Shown here in pieces: positions 48,001-60,766 of a DNA stretch of 64,000 bases. The DNA is from Allium sativum (lineage: Eukaryota > Streptophyta > Magnoliopsida > Asparagales > Amaryllidaceae), in NCBI GenBank assembly GCA_030737875.1, contig CM060910.1, positions 249,272,427-249,336,426 on the forward strand, written 5' to 3'. The position numbers and the translations under genes were made by a program. Every line of letters begins with the position of its first letter. Position 1 is the first letter of the stretch. Under the pieces are notes generated by a model. That model was not told the origin of the DNA and did no database searches. It saw nothing but the letters and a program-made list of their open reading frames with translations.

Positions 48001-49126
48001 GTGTATATCGTGACTTCGCTAGCCTCACACCCCCGTATGAGTCAAAAACGGGATATGGACTGCAGGGAGTGCACAAGTTTCTTTCTAGCTAGAAGTGGTG
48101 TCAGTGCTTAAACTGGATGACATTTTACTTATGTGGATGATGGATTTTGAGGCGCCTCGGATTTTTATAGGTCATTAGTGGTCATACTATAGGTTCAAAG
48201 GAACCAGGAAGCGTGTGTTCAGGCATAACCAATCCACTGCCGATAGGCGGGGATCGGCCTTGAAGATCCAAGGGTTCACTGCGGGGGATCCTGAGGCATT
48301 TGCTAGAGTGTCTCGAATCGGAGAGGAGCTTGCCCCTAGCCTCGACTCATGATGGAAATCCAATTTCCAATACGACCTTGCGGTTTTGATTGTAGAACTA
48401 GTATGGCGACATATTAGGATGGGGTACTATGCCATCTATGATTGATACATTATGATTGAAATGTTTATTATATATATACCCCTATATATACACACTAATA
48501 TTAAATCTGTTTTATCGTATCAAGCATCTTTTGACCATTATAAGGTAAAACCCTATCCTCCGGTTTGCGTTGCATTGTGTGATGGGACTTGGGTCTTATA
48601 ATGGTTTCATTTTTCTAAAAAGCATTGCCTTGTTTAACGTTTTACTTTATTTATGCACTGGCAATCCAATGGAGTAAACTCGTTCTGCGTTAGCGGCGTG
48701 GTCCTGTGATTAGCCTTATTATTAGATAAGTTAAGATTTCTCATACCAGTCCCATGACTGACCTGTAGTTTGTTTCACTGGCAAACTTGGGTGCCCATAA
48801 TTTCCACACGGGCAGTCGAGTAGCTTTTTGCAGATATATTTACAGGATCCTGGTTTACAGCTGAAGCGGTATTCGGAAAGGTCTGTATCCGTGTATTCCT
48901 TTCGGTTGTATATTTGTAATATTTTTCCGCTACTATTTAAATGTAATTTAAAACTCTGATATTAATGTATTTCTATTATGTAATAAGTACTCATACTCTG
49001 CTATATTCTTGTACTCTGATGTAATTGTTGTAATCAGCAATAAAATGTTCTTCTGTTTTGTGTTCTGATGTGTGTTGTTCTCAAAGCAATCCGGCTTTCC
49101 TTTACTGGGAAGTTTGGGTCGTCACA
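42002..49126 (+). repeat. LARD-A 3' LTR, complete and uninterrupted (7125 bp)
   Basis: The full LTR, with order: upstream CGACGAAAC motifs (near 42416 and 42572), degraded TATA box (TAGAAATA near 42900), telo-box (near 42918), leader (about 42940-43280), hairpin array (about 43710-46080), structured block (46388-46501, one outer pair lost), inverted repeats (from 46788) and tail hairpins (48534-48605). It preserves the empty sites of S1 (43956-43960) and LARD-B (48260-48264). Confidence 0.92.
43710..46080 (+). repeat. LARD-A hairpin array (3' LTR copy, uninterrupted)
   Basis: Same array as in the 5' LTR but without S1. It has one extra TATTTGCATT/AATGCAAATA unit (about 44635-44686) and one extra, partly degraded TAAACAAAAT-type unit (near 44285-44335). 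Confidence 0.85.
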
Positions 49127-51206
49127 AATGTGATTTTTATTATTAAAACGGTTTATTCATTCAACACATGAATTTATTTTTTAACACATGAACTTCTCAA
49201 CACACGAGCATTTCCACACATGGATATGGTTTCAACACATGACTTTTGTTTCCACACATGAATTTATTTTTCAACATATGAACTTATCAACGCATGAATA
49301 TTATTCAAAATTTCAGCAGCATAACGGCAAGGTAGTTAAAACCGGCACCGTCCCGGGTACGGCTCCTCGCTCTACCTTAAAACCTCGCAGTTTTTGACAA
49401 TGGGGATTTCATACATCTAATTCGCACGCAGGCGAGTATGATTTTTCTTTTCCACAATTTATTTCAATCACAAATGGGTATTTTTCAACCACAACCAAAC
49501 AATATCAACCACAAACAATTCTATCAACCATTCGCATTATTCACCAAATTTTTCACACCAATTCACAATCAATAAATATCGTCCATGTTTGTGGACGAGG
49601 GGAGTACATATATATTTGTATATAAATATATTTTATTTCCATTCCAACACACATATTATTTATGCTATGCATGTATAATTCATACTTCGCTCATACAACT
49701 TATACAATGCGTGTACATGAGGTATACAACATTTATATAATTTATGTTTCGCTTGTATAGTTTATACATCACATTTTAGTTCACATTTCAGTTTAGAAAT
49801 CTCACACTGGTTTTCGAGATGCTAAAAATCGTAGCTAGCTCAGAAAAATCCGCGGTCTCTTCTAGATTGTAGAGAGCGTCCTTGCGGTCACGATGTCTCC
49901 TGTTTCATCAAATTTCGTTAACACACCATAAAGATACGATTTTTCAAAGTTTGCAACACTTAAAAGTGTTATTTTCAATTTAAATATACCAAAGCCGATA
50001 CCTTTCAATGTTCGTTCAAAACTAGGTTTTTATTTATCGAACAAATGGTTGCAGGATATTGGAATCAGCTTGTACCACGTCGAAGAGGAAGGAGGGGGCT
50101 TCCAATCGCCGGAGGTGGCGTTCAACTCGGTGGCGCGATTGAGGGGTGGCGGCGCACGAAAGTTCAGGGCTTTGGAGGGGGAGATCTCGAGGTAGGAGTG
50201 ACGATAGGGGGAGTTCTCTATATGGATTTGAAGAGGGGGAGGAGAACTACACAAAATTCAACTGGGGTGGGGCTGGTTCTGCCTGTGGCGATCGGAAATC
50301 GCTTGGGAAGCGGGGAAGTGTCTTCCGCCGTAGAGATAGAGGGTTACGGTAGTTTTGAGATAATTTTTTTATTTTAATTATGAAAGGAGAAATCCTATTG
50401 GTCGATGGTTTATTAAATTTTTAAAATAGCGTTTCTCCACACGAACACCAATTCAAACCCAATGAGTGTTGCCCCTAGCTAAATACCCCCATCCGGACAC
50501 AATGGGATGTGTTTCGTAGGCCAATTCGACTGTTACAGTCAGTTATTCTTCAAATTAAAATATAAAACATTCAAATTCTGTTTTGAACGTACATTTCAAT
50601 TTGCCAGGGCCACAAACTGATTCGAAAAATTCCAGAAAAATAAATCTATCTATGTTTTGATGCTACGGTCCAAACAAAACTAGTTTCGTCGAATTCTGAG
50701 ATCGTTTGAAAAATGGCCATTTTCTGGTCGATCCAATTTAACAGAAATTAACCAAACATGTTTTCTTTTGCCACACTCACATACTAGCTTCAAAAATTAT
50801 GAAATTTGAAACCTAGCAATAATTTGACATCCCGGAACCAACAAAAGTGGTTTCATCTAATTCCGAGGTCATTTGGAAAATGTCTATTTTCAAGGGCTAT
50901 ATATTCTCTATAGCGACCTTTCTGAAAATTCATTTGGCCATAACTTTTGATTCCCGCTATGAAAATTCGATTTTTCAGATTTTTAGAATGATATTCATAA
51001 ACAGATTTATATATTTTTGGTTTCACTAAAATCCGTTACATTTTTCACCCGGTATAGTAAGTCAAAGTTTGAATTCAAAATTTTCAAACTACCGCACTAT
51101 TTCTAATTTATTATTTTATTAAAATATTCTATTTCGATTGTTTAAATTTCTTTGAAATAACCAATTTAAAACTTTTAAATTGGCTTACATTTTCCGGGTT
51201 GTTGCA
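49127..51206 (-). mobile_element. LARD-D: first ~2.1 kb of an opposite-strand LTR, interrupted by LARD-A
   Basis: Read on the minus strand from 51206, it begins TGCAACAACCCGG and follows the LARD-A and LARD-B LTR order: paired CGACGAAAC motifs (plus-strand 50667-50710 and 50831-50876), a GTCCGG...TAGCTAGGGG-type stretch, a GC-rich leader (50045-50350) and AT-rich repeats. No polypurine tract precedes it, so it is the element's 5' LTR start, inserted into LARD-E. It stops at 49127 where LARD-A begins; the rest should lie beyond the left edge of the window. Confidence 0.75.
50045..50350 (-). other. GC-rich leader block in the LARD-D LTR
   Basis: A GC-rich island at the same relative place as in LARD-B, but with no visible sequence similarity to it. 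Frames open on both strands (74 codons on minus, 110 on plus) overlap each other and show no family resemblance. Confidence 0.4.
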
Positions 51207-51839
51207 TCTTTACTGGGAGCTACCCAATGTCGGGCATCAGTAGTCGTCCATTCGATGTGCAGATTATCGGTCTTCAATCGCCATCTTCAATATCTTCGAT
51301 TTAAATCGTTGTAAATTATTTGAAATGAGATTGATCCCAATCATTTAAAATAATTCTCGCATATATATAATTTAAATCATTTCATATCGTTAATATTATT
51401 TTATAATGATTTATCATTATTTTTATTTACTTATAAAAATAGCCCAATTAAATTTAACGACGCTTCGGGTCAATTGGCGGCACTGGCGCTGTTTCTACAA
51501 AAATTTTATTTACACATTTCTGTAAATCTAATCGTTGGATTATAAAAAAAATTATATAGTAGAAAAGATCGTTCCAAAGTGGTCCTAATGGTTCCAGTTT
51601 TGGGAAAATCCGACGGTCAGATCTTTCGGTATAATCGTTTAAGTTACGATTCTGAAACGCGACCAACCGCGCGCGATTCGTTTAATTTTAATTTATATTT
51701 GTATATATAAAATTATATATAAATATAAATTACTCGACGATTCAACTAACGTGGTTTAACATGCCAAATTAAAGCATGTTTTGTTAGCATAACAAATCAT
51801 CATGTTTATAATGTCATATAAAATGTATTTTATTTACAT

Positions 51840-53400
51840 GACATTTTTGCTAATGGAAAGTAAAAAGATAATTTTTAGTTTCATTATTTGTATGCAATTT
51901 CTATTTTTAACTTTAAAAAATAAAAAGAAATATTTTATTTGTATATATAGTTTTAATGTATAACATAACATATAAAATACCTCTTTACTTTGTACACAAA
52001 CTCTAATGTATATTTTGACAATAAAAATGTCGCTTTGAGTTGCATACAAATTCTATTGTATAATTTGATGGTAAAAATGTTACTTTGATTTGCATATAGA
52101 TTCTATTGTATTTTTTAACAATAAAAATGATTCTTATGTTTGCATACAAATTCTATTTCAACAAAATGTCTAAAAAGTGATACATTCATTTTTGTTGACA
52201 ATTCTTGTTCAACAAAATGATTAAAAAGTGATTCATTCATTTTATTCACAATTCTATTTCAAAAAAATGATTAAAATGATATTTTCATTTTTGCTGACAA
52301 TTCTAGTTCAACAAAATGATTAAAAAGTTATTCATTCATTTTGTTGATAATTCTATTTCAACAAAATGATTAAAATGATTTTTTCATTTTTGGTGACTAT
52401 TCTAGTTCAACAAAATGATTAAAAGTGATTCATTCACTTTGTTGACAATTCTATTTCAACAAAAATGATTAAAATGATATTTTCATTTTTGTTGACAATT
52501 CTAGTTCAACAAAATGATTAAAAAGTGATTCATTCATTTTGTTGACAATTCTATTTCAACAAAATGATTAAAATGATATTTTCATTTTTGTTGACAATTC
52601 AACTTCAACAATCTGATTAAAAATAGTTTGACAAAATCAATATTTTTGCTCACACACAAATCTATTTAACTAAAAAAGGTGATTTTTTTGTTTTAACTCA
52701 AATCTATTTAACAAAATGTAAATTTTTTTTATAACACAAATCTATTAGCAAAAATGTAATTTTTGTTATAACTCAAATCTATTTAACAAAAATGTAATTT
52801 TTGTTTAACTCAAATCTTATTTAACAAAAATATAATTTTTTTAACTCAAATCTTATTTAATAAAAATGTATTTTTTGTTTAAATCAAATCTTATTTAACA
52901 AAAATGTAATTTTTGTTTAACTCAAATTTTACTTAACAAAAATGTAATTTTTGCTTTCAATCATCACCTTTGACAAAATGTACATTATTTTTTCAACTAA
53001 TTATTTGGACAAAAATGTTTATTTTTGTTTCAACTAATCTTTTTGAAAAAAAATGTATATGTTTGTTTCAACTAATATGTTTGGCAAAAATGTATATTTT
53101 GTTACAACTATAAAAAAATGATAATTATAATTCAACTATTCTATTTTGTCAAAAATGGCAAATTTATTTCAACAATCCTAATTTGACAAAATTGACAAAC
53201 TTAATCCAATAATTACATTTTGACATAAATGATAATTATAATTCAACTATTCTATTTTGTCAAAAATGACAAATTTATTTTAACAATTCTAATTTGACAA
53301 AATTGACAAACTTAATTCAATAATTCTAATTTGTGACAATTACAATTTCAATCCAACTCTTTTTTTCAAAAAAAAATTGGTATTTTTGGTTTCAACAATT
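51840..53400 (-). repeat. LARD-E hairpin array
   Basis: Tandem units of about 50 bp. Examples are CAACAAAATGA/TCATTTTGTTG, an 11-bp perfect stem at 52309-52346 and 52507-52544, and AACAAAAAT/ATTTTTGTT stems near 52790-52920. The stem sequence is unrelated to the TTTGCATT units of LARD-A, but the layout is the same. Confidence 0.75.
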
Positions 53401-54170
53401 TTATCAACACAAACATCATCAAATCAATGGATCTACATAACAACATCAATTCTAGATCAAATCACGTATCATACAAATAGAATTTAACAGCGTATGGATA
53501 ATACCACATTCATGATTAAGTAATTTTAATTATATATAAAAAAGTAGAATTTCTCATAGTGTTTTTGAATTTGGATTTTTCCGAATTTCCAACATGCTCC
53601 GTTTAATCTTTAGTCAGTTCCGTCGCGAAGACCTTGCTTTCACGATTCAAACGCTTTTGAAATCATCAATTTCTCTGTTTGTATCAAAAAGTTATGATAG
53701 TTAGAACTTTAATTACATAATTTGAAATAATTATTAAATAATTAAATTAATTTACTTTTCCTTAATCTTTAATTACTTTATCTCTAAACCGTCATCTTCC
53801 TCGTGCCAAAAGCTGGAACCCTCGCCTCAAACTCATCCACCGCTGCACAATTTTCTGGTCACAAGAGGACCATCCACCCCCTCCTCGAGAAGCGCGCCAG
53901 CCTCCTCTCTCCGGTGCTCCATAATTGGTGCAACTCGCACCTCCGTCGCCCCCACAAATTGAACCCAAAGTCATGCCCTACCAGCACCAATTTCCCACAA
54001 CTCGTGTTATAAAAATTGATCAAATCCGTATTATTTTGAAGAGCTTGAGGAGTACTTCGATTTGTGTTTTGGAATCAAGGCTAATTCGAAAGGAATTGAG
54101 AATTATTGAGGGGTGAAAATGGGAGGATATCAGCCATTGATAAAAGAGGATGACAACTGTCATATGAGAA

Positions 54171-54203
54171 TTAGGGTTTTGGTTTAATTTTAGGGTATTT
54201 ATA
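54171..54203 (-). promoter_or_regulatory. LARD-E promoter: TATA box and telo-box
   Basis: On the minus strand TATAAATA (54203-54196) is followed by AAAACCCTAA (54180-54171), the same order and spacing as in LARD-A and LARD-B. Confidence 0.5.
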
Positions 54204-54300
54204 AATTTATTTAATTCTCTTTTTTTTAATAAAATTAATTACTACTTAAATTTATTTAGAGATGAAACTTCCCATTTCCTTTCGTTTAATGTAATCAATT

Positions 54301-56001
54301 AATGATGGGGAGGGAAAAACGTTTCATTTTCTTTCTTTAAATTATTTAATTAACAGGGAGAATATTATTTGCATAGAGAGAGAAACCTTTCATTAATTGG
54401 TTTATCACCAATTTGATTTAACAAACATGTGACATAGATGCGAGTACAAACAAATGTATGATAATGTAATTTTTGTAAGTGTAACATGTGGTACGTGCTA
54501 TAAAGTAATAGAAAGGTATAGACATATAACTTGAATCAGTATACGGTCAATTACATAAAATAAAATGAGAAATAAATAAAAGTTAACATATATAATTAAT
54601 TGGATTTCTCATTAGGATGCAACATATCAATGAAATTAACAAACATCATGATACAAGTGTATAAATATGTATAGCCAATATTTAAAGCATGTGTTTATTT
54701 TTTTTTCCTCTTTTAACTTTTAAAGAAATGAAATTATTTTGTATTATCAAGATTTGAAATAAATAATATATTTTATATGAAAACATGAATGTAGATTTAA
54801 CTATATATATGTATGTATGAGCTAAATTCAATCAAAACTCCCTAATAATACAAATCGCATAATTACAGCAATCAGATTTAAAATATTTGTGTGTTGACAA
54901 AATCCCTTTTATAAAGTTCAAATATCTAATTGAAAATATTATGTATATATATAAACTTTCAAGTCTAATGTTACACTTAGTTATGAAAGATAAAACATGG
55001 ACTAACAATCTAACAATTAACTAATTGAGTATAAATTTCAAATAAACCTTTAAGATATAATTTAATCCATTAACATGAACATAGAATTTTAGATCTAAAA
55101 GTTAGACTCCAATTTAAATTTATAAAACCAATGATCTAAAATGAATCATTGTACTACAACTTATATAGATTTAGTTTTAATTTAACAAAATGAAGAAAAC
55201 AATATGTTACTTGAACAAGAAAGCTATTAGATTCAAACAATTACATTTATATTGAATATTCAGAAACAAATATGTATTTGAACATTTTAAAGCACAACAA
55301 AAATTCAATTATTTGATTCATCAAATAAAAAAAACAATCAACTAGGTTATTTTGAGGAATATTATTATAATTTTATTTTATGCCTAAATATATCCATATT
55401 AAATATGTTTATGTGTGTTCTAATTCTATAAGTTTGTTATTTTCAATATTTCTCTTTAAATGCCATTTACGTCTTGCATTATGAATTAAAGAAAGTGTTT
55501 CTATTTCAATATTAATTTCTTTCCCTTACTTAATTTAATTCTTTCATGCTCATTTATTTTCATATTTACTAAATGTTTTAGTTTTTTAATATCTCATCTC
55601 AGGTATGATCACGTTTACATTTATTTTTACTCTTATGAAAATATAGTTTACTGATTTTCAACCATAATTGAGTTTTGAGTCATTTGACTGAAGCAACCTC
55701 AAAAGGAGAATTTATTGCTTCTATTGAGGTTAGTCAAATCATAAATTTACTTACCACCAATTTTTAATTTTATCACATTTCAGTCCATTTGTTTGATTTC
55801 CACCCAATTTTGATTACAAATCTGTACGTTCCTTTTTAGTTTCTTCCTCTTTTCTAGAAAGCAATTTTATAGCGAATCTTCCAACTTTTTTCTTTTTTAT
55901 TGCATGTATTTTCTTATTCCAAGTGATTCTTCCATGGTTTCTTATTTTTTTGTTTTGCTGACACTCTTAAGATTGGCTCGAATAATGCAAAAAGGTTGTT
56001 A
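54301..56001. other. AT-rich stretch with no recognised feature
   Basis: About 1.7 kb of AT-rich sequence with no long frame and no LTR similarity that I can see. It may include the degraded start of LARD-E. Confidence 0.5.
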
Positions 56002-56899
56002 AAAAGAAAGGGTGCTACTATTTACACCCCGATTTACACTTCCGGCTACCAAAACTAAAAGCACCCCAAATATTTCAAATATCCTCTCCTGGCCACCATG
56101 TAAATTAATAACCTAAATATGGAGAGGCCACCAGCACCTACCTCTACACGAATGCTTCCTCCCTCACTTAGAGCCCTTCCACTGCGAATCAAATACCTAA
56201 AGTCAAATAGTTCAAGAAACAATTAACATAATCCATTTTCGTAACCACATTAGCAATTTTAATTTTTATAAATGAGTACTTACTTTGTAGGTTGTTAAAT
56301 GATTCGTCAAATCAACATTTATGTCCTTTGAGTCATTTGATCGAACATGTTGCATCATATTATCATAACCATCGTGTTTTTCTTTCAATTTATCATCGTT
56401 CAAATACTCCATTTATTAAACGACCAAAAAAATGTATCAATTTGTAAAAGAAGATACGTAAGTTATACACATAAAAATCCTATAAATCAAAACTTAAATT
56501 GTCATTCTATATTACAATGTTATCAAATTTAGTGACCTCCAAGCTTGATATTTCTAACATAGCAAAAAAAATATCTTAAAACATAATGGAAAACACTAAC
56601 CATTAAAAAAACCTAACAACATATTCAATATAAAAATAGAAAACAATAAAAATCAAGAAATTCTAAACTCTTTTTTATCTTTATCTTCCATCTCTAATAG
56701 ATACAGAAGAATATATGCTTCTGTTAGGGTTTGAAATTGTAGAGAAGTACATGTTTTTAGAAGAAATGCAGTGAAGACTGACTGAGTGAAGGAATAAGAT
56801 ATGGTGGCCAAGAGAATATAAAAAATAATAATTTACATTAAATTTACAAAGGTGGCCAGAAGTGTAAACTAGGGTAAGAATAGTAGTACCCAAAAGAAA
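56002..56899. mobile_element. 882-bp terminal-inverted-repeat DNA transposon (non-autonomous)
   Basis: The left end at 56010 (GGGTGCTACTATT) and the complement of the right end at 56891 (GGGTACTACTATT) match over about 40 bp at roughly 80%. Similarity resumes further in around TGGCCACCAT. Flanks are an 8-bp direct repeat AAAAGAAA (56002-56009 and 56892-56899). No transposase frame is present. Eight-bp duplications suit hAT; long GGG-starting ends suit Mutator-like elements. I leave the superfamily open. Confidence 0.75.
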
Positions 56900-58131
56900 T
56901 TAAATCTTTGGTTTATATCTTTTTGCATTTTAGGTTTTTATCAAATAATTTTTTTACCGTAAAATTCATTCAGAACTGTTCTTTCGTATTCTATACAGAA
57001 GATGTACTTCTGTTTTTTCCATGTGTTAAATGATGCAAAAAAGTTATTAAAGACATAAAATTTCTTTTGTTTTTATCTTTTTACGTTTCAGATAATTTTT
57101 TTACCATAGAATTTATTGGAAACTGTGGATTAGATTCGAATTCCTCAAGAATTTCATTATCTTTACATAAAAATATCTATGTTGTCTTACTCTCATTTTT
57201 GTTTGATAATTGTTTCAGAATTATGTGAACTTTTTTGCTGAATAATTCAAGAATGTATAAATTTGTTGCATTTTGATTCTTGTAGCTTTTCTGGATTGTG
57301 ATAAATATATCCGTCTATTCTCCACGCATTGTATGATCATATTATTTCAATAACAATTGTTAAATGATGCTAATTCTTATCCACTAATATCATTTAACAC
57401 GTGTGTGGATAAAATAAGTTAATTTACATGTTCTCAATATTATTACGACGATATGATGATATGAGGGTAAGCGGTTCATTTCTTATTCGGGCATTTTGAA
57501 TTATATATTGTAGTTTGCTTGAATGGTAGTTTATCTGAAAGCAAGGCGTTGGTGAGGATTGACTTGATGAATTAGTTATGGAGGGGCAGGTTTTCCTTCC
57601 TACTATAGCATAGACGAGCTTAGCATATTCTGACCTCTTGAGTTTGAGGATTAGCAGTTTACTTAGGTTGTAATGGTATTTTTCAGCTTTACGTCGACCA
57701 AGCCTTTACAAGATGTTGTCTTTGAGCTTTATAGTATCAATTCGAGGTAAACACAGGGAGGATGACAATTCAATTGTAGGTGTTTTTTTAACCAATTAAT
57801 GATTCAATTGATAATGATAAAATGTATAAAGTAACACAAGGAAAGCCTAACATGACTTATCTTCAATCTCTAGGATGGTTGCTGCATAACTGGATTATGC
57901 TACTTTCTTTTTGTGGGAGCAAAGGAAGAAAATGACCTAAATTCTTGACTGGCATTTAGATATAAAGATAGGTTTTATTACCGTTTTAAATTACCTACAA
58001 CAAATAAACTAATCTGGGATATAGTTTCACGGGATAACAACAACAAAAATCTATGCATCGAAGCCACCCACTAGCATAAGTCAGCAAGTCTTAAAGGAGT
58101 CCATTGTTTTTAACTTGCAATGTTTTATCGT
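56900..58131. other. AT-rich stretch with no recognised feature
   Basis: About 1.2 kb between the DNA transposon and LARD-F. There is no long frame, no recognisable repeat and no RNA gene. Confidence 0.5.
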
Positions 58132-60180
58132 TGTTACGACCCGAACTTCCCCGGTAAGGAAAGCACGGGTTGAATTGAGGACAAGACGAACTAGAACACA
58201 AACAGAAAAACATTTCATTGTCAATTACAACAATTCCATCAGAATACAAGAATATACAAAGTATGAATCAATAAAATACATTAGAAAAATATCAGAGATT
58301 ACAATACATTACATAGCAGCGGAAAATAATACAAAACACAACTGAAGGAGATATACGGATACAAAGCTTTCCGAATATCATTCCAGCTGTAAACTAGGAT
58401 CCTGTGAATATAAATCTGCAAAACCAAAACTACTAACTGCCCGTGCGGAAAATAAGGGCACCCAGAGTTTAGGTTAAAACAATAAACTCCAAGTCAGTCA
58501 TGTGACTGGTGTGAGAACTAAAATAGTTATTAATCTTCATTTTAAAGTTAGGTAAATCAAGGGAGCACGCCGTATAACACGGAACGGGTTTCCTCCCAAG
58601 AATACCAGTGCATAAAACAACAACGCAATGCTAAATAAAGAACAGTGGAGCTATTATAAGACCCACGTTCTATAACCCAATGCAACACAAGCTGGAGGAT
58701 AGGGTTTTACCTTAAAATAGCCAAACATGCTTGGTATGTTAAAACAAATCATTTGATATTATTATAAGTGCATAGGGTATAAAACATCTTCAAATATAAA
58801 TGTATCAGTCCTAGACGGCATGGGTACCATATATCATGTCGTCAATACTAGGTTCTACAATCAAAACTGCAAAGTCACGTATTTGGAATTTGGATTTCAA
58901 TCATGAACCAAGGCAAAAGATAGTCCTTACCAAATTCGAGACGCTCTAGCCCGTGTCTCAGGCAAGCGCGCATGCAAGCCTTGGATCGTTAGGGCTGGTC
59001 CACCGATGTGGATTAAAATGCCTGAACACTGCGTTTCCCCGCCCTTTGGGGCGTCAATGAGCCAAATGACTCCATCGGCTCCATATAGTCACCGATATAT
59101 CCGAGGCGGCCTCGCAATCCAACAACCACACAAGTGAAAATAATATAAATGTCAGGGCTGGTAGGTCACTGACACCACCCTAGCTAGAAGGAAACGCATG
59201 TCCTCCCTGAGGTCCTTCTCCTGTTTTTGGTTCACACCGGGGTGCAAGGCTCGCGAATCAACGCTACACAAAGCTGTGCCACACAGGCGGTGCTTTGATC
59301 GTCAACCACAGGACTATGCTTTTCAACAGAAGCCTTGATCATTTGCATCTTAGCATGCAACACAGGCAAACCACTCCATGCAACTGATATCCATCAATCA
59401 CACAGAATGATATCCAATGTCAGACACACAATACATTTACAGGTCTATTCTGGGTCTGAATGAAACCAGAGGCACCTTCTACCTCGCATATCCATCGATC
59501 TTCAAGTACATCTGGACGATCACCAACTAATTCCCTCCTCTTGGGTGTACAGCCCAATCAAGATAATCAGTAATTATCCAAATGATGTGAAGACCTCCGG
59601 TCTTCGACCACCGTCTTCATCCTTGACACATCGTCGAATCAGTTATTCAGAATGGGATAAACCCGGCCTTTCCGAATAACTCTCGTATATAATAAACAAG
59701 CATTACACAAACAAACCATACGCCTCATTCCAATTCAGAATATTCTTTTATTCCAACATTCTTACACTTTGGGAAAGGTTCCCATTAATTTTGTCAAAGA
59801 TAAATTTTTTAAATTTATTCTTTAATCTTCTTTTGAATATCAATTCAAACCAAATTATGGTTTATCCAAACTAGTTGGGATTAGCGAACCTTACCAAAGT
59901 AATCACTAGTTAAATTTCCCAACCCCAACCTATTCATCCCATGAAGTAAAGCTGGTCATACTTCATATCAAACACCACGGTGTTATCGGTAAATTAAATT
60001 ACCATTTCACGTTCAAATCTAATTAAAGATTTAACTATCACCTGGAGCAAAACTAGTGATACTCCTTTCTCGAGCATTTCAATCTGATTAAAGATTCATT
60101 AAAACTCCACTTGGTTTTAATCTTCCCAAAAATCACTATTAATGATTATTTAACTTGGGAAATCATATCCTGTATTTGAC

Positions 60181-60766
60181 CGGGTTAAAGAACGAATGTC
60201 ATTTAAAACACAGTTCACTATAAACCCAAAATCACATTCTATTAACCATGGAATCTTCATGGAAAACAAATCGATATATATAATCGATATTAACTTTCAT
60301 ATCCGACTAACAATATAAATGGAATAATGGCAAAGCCTTTTAAATTCCATATATATTAGTGGTCCTCATCCACAGAAATTCACTTCGATTATTACTAAAT
60401 CGAATTCCATTCCATTCCAATTTATTTTATTTAATTGGAAAACTTTACTTTGGAAAATCTCCTTTAAATCTTAACAAAAGATTTATAAATTCCAAATCAC
60501 ATTTCACTGCAAATAGTGTTAAAGAACGAATGTCATTAAAAACACAGTTCACAATAAGCCCAATTCACATTTCATTAATTATCGGGTTAAAGAACGAGTG
60601 TTATTTAAAACACCGTTCACGATAAACCCAAAAATCAATTCCAATTCAATTCCAATTAAATATCATTTAATTGGAACATTTCATTAAATCTAAATAAAAA
60701 AGATTTAATCTTTTCTGAACTAGGTTTAAGAACAGTGTTAAGTAAGACACCACTCATGACAGACCC
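60181..60766 (-). repeat. Four dispersed ~46-nt inverted repeats (LARD-F)
   Basis: Complementary-strand copies of the GGGTTT...TTCTT...AACCC repeat at 60181-60227, 60517-60561, 60583-60629 and 60722-60766. Confidence 0.6.

Larger units (their letters stand above)
1..49126 (+). mobile_element. LARD-A: non-autonomous LTR retrotransposon with 7.1-kb LTRs, interrupted by S1 and LARD-B
   Basis: The 5' LTR is 1-1412, 11569-15802 and 40462-41323 (6508 bp visible). The interior is 41324-42001 and the 3' LTR is 42002-49126 (7125 bp). Position 1 aligns with 42551, so about 549 bp of the 5' LTR lie outside the window. The LTR runs from TGTAATGACCCGG to GGGTCGTCACA. A primer site matching initiator tRNA-Met follows the 5' LTR and a polypurine tract precedes the 3' LTR. 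No coding domain is visible. Such long LTRs around a 678-bp interior fit the LARD class; termini and polypurine context resemble plant Ty3/gypsy elements. Right target flank is AATGT (49127-49131); its partner is off-window. Confidence 0.88.
51207..54300 (-). mobile_element. LARD-E: older opposite-strand LARD LTR fragment
   Basis: On the minus strand this shows a promoter (TATA at 54196-54203, telo-box at 54171-54180), a GC-rich leader (about 53790-54020), a hairpin array (about 51840-53400), a GGTTCC...CCGACGG stretch shared with LARD-B and LARD-F (near 51590), and a tail similar to LARD-A (GAAGACCG and CACATCGAATGGA, near 51260). It is cut at 51206 by LARD-D. The right end is uncertain because I find no LTR start upstream of the promoter. 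Confidence 0.6.

Noticed and set aside
49320..49380. GC-richer stretch near 49340 considered as a tRNA or gene fragment
   Set aside because: No cloverleaf or frame could be drawn. It sits where the LARD-D leader tail is expected.
56681..56893. 70-codon minus-strand frame inside the TIR element considered as transposase remnant
   Set aside because: It runs into the terminal inverted repeat and shows no transposase motif.
58115..58345. 76-codon frame at the LARD-F end
   Set aside because: It crosses the LTR boundary and reads the antisense of the LTR tail.
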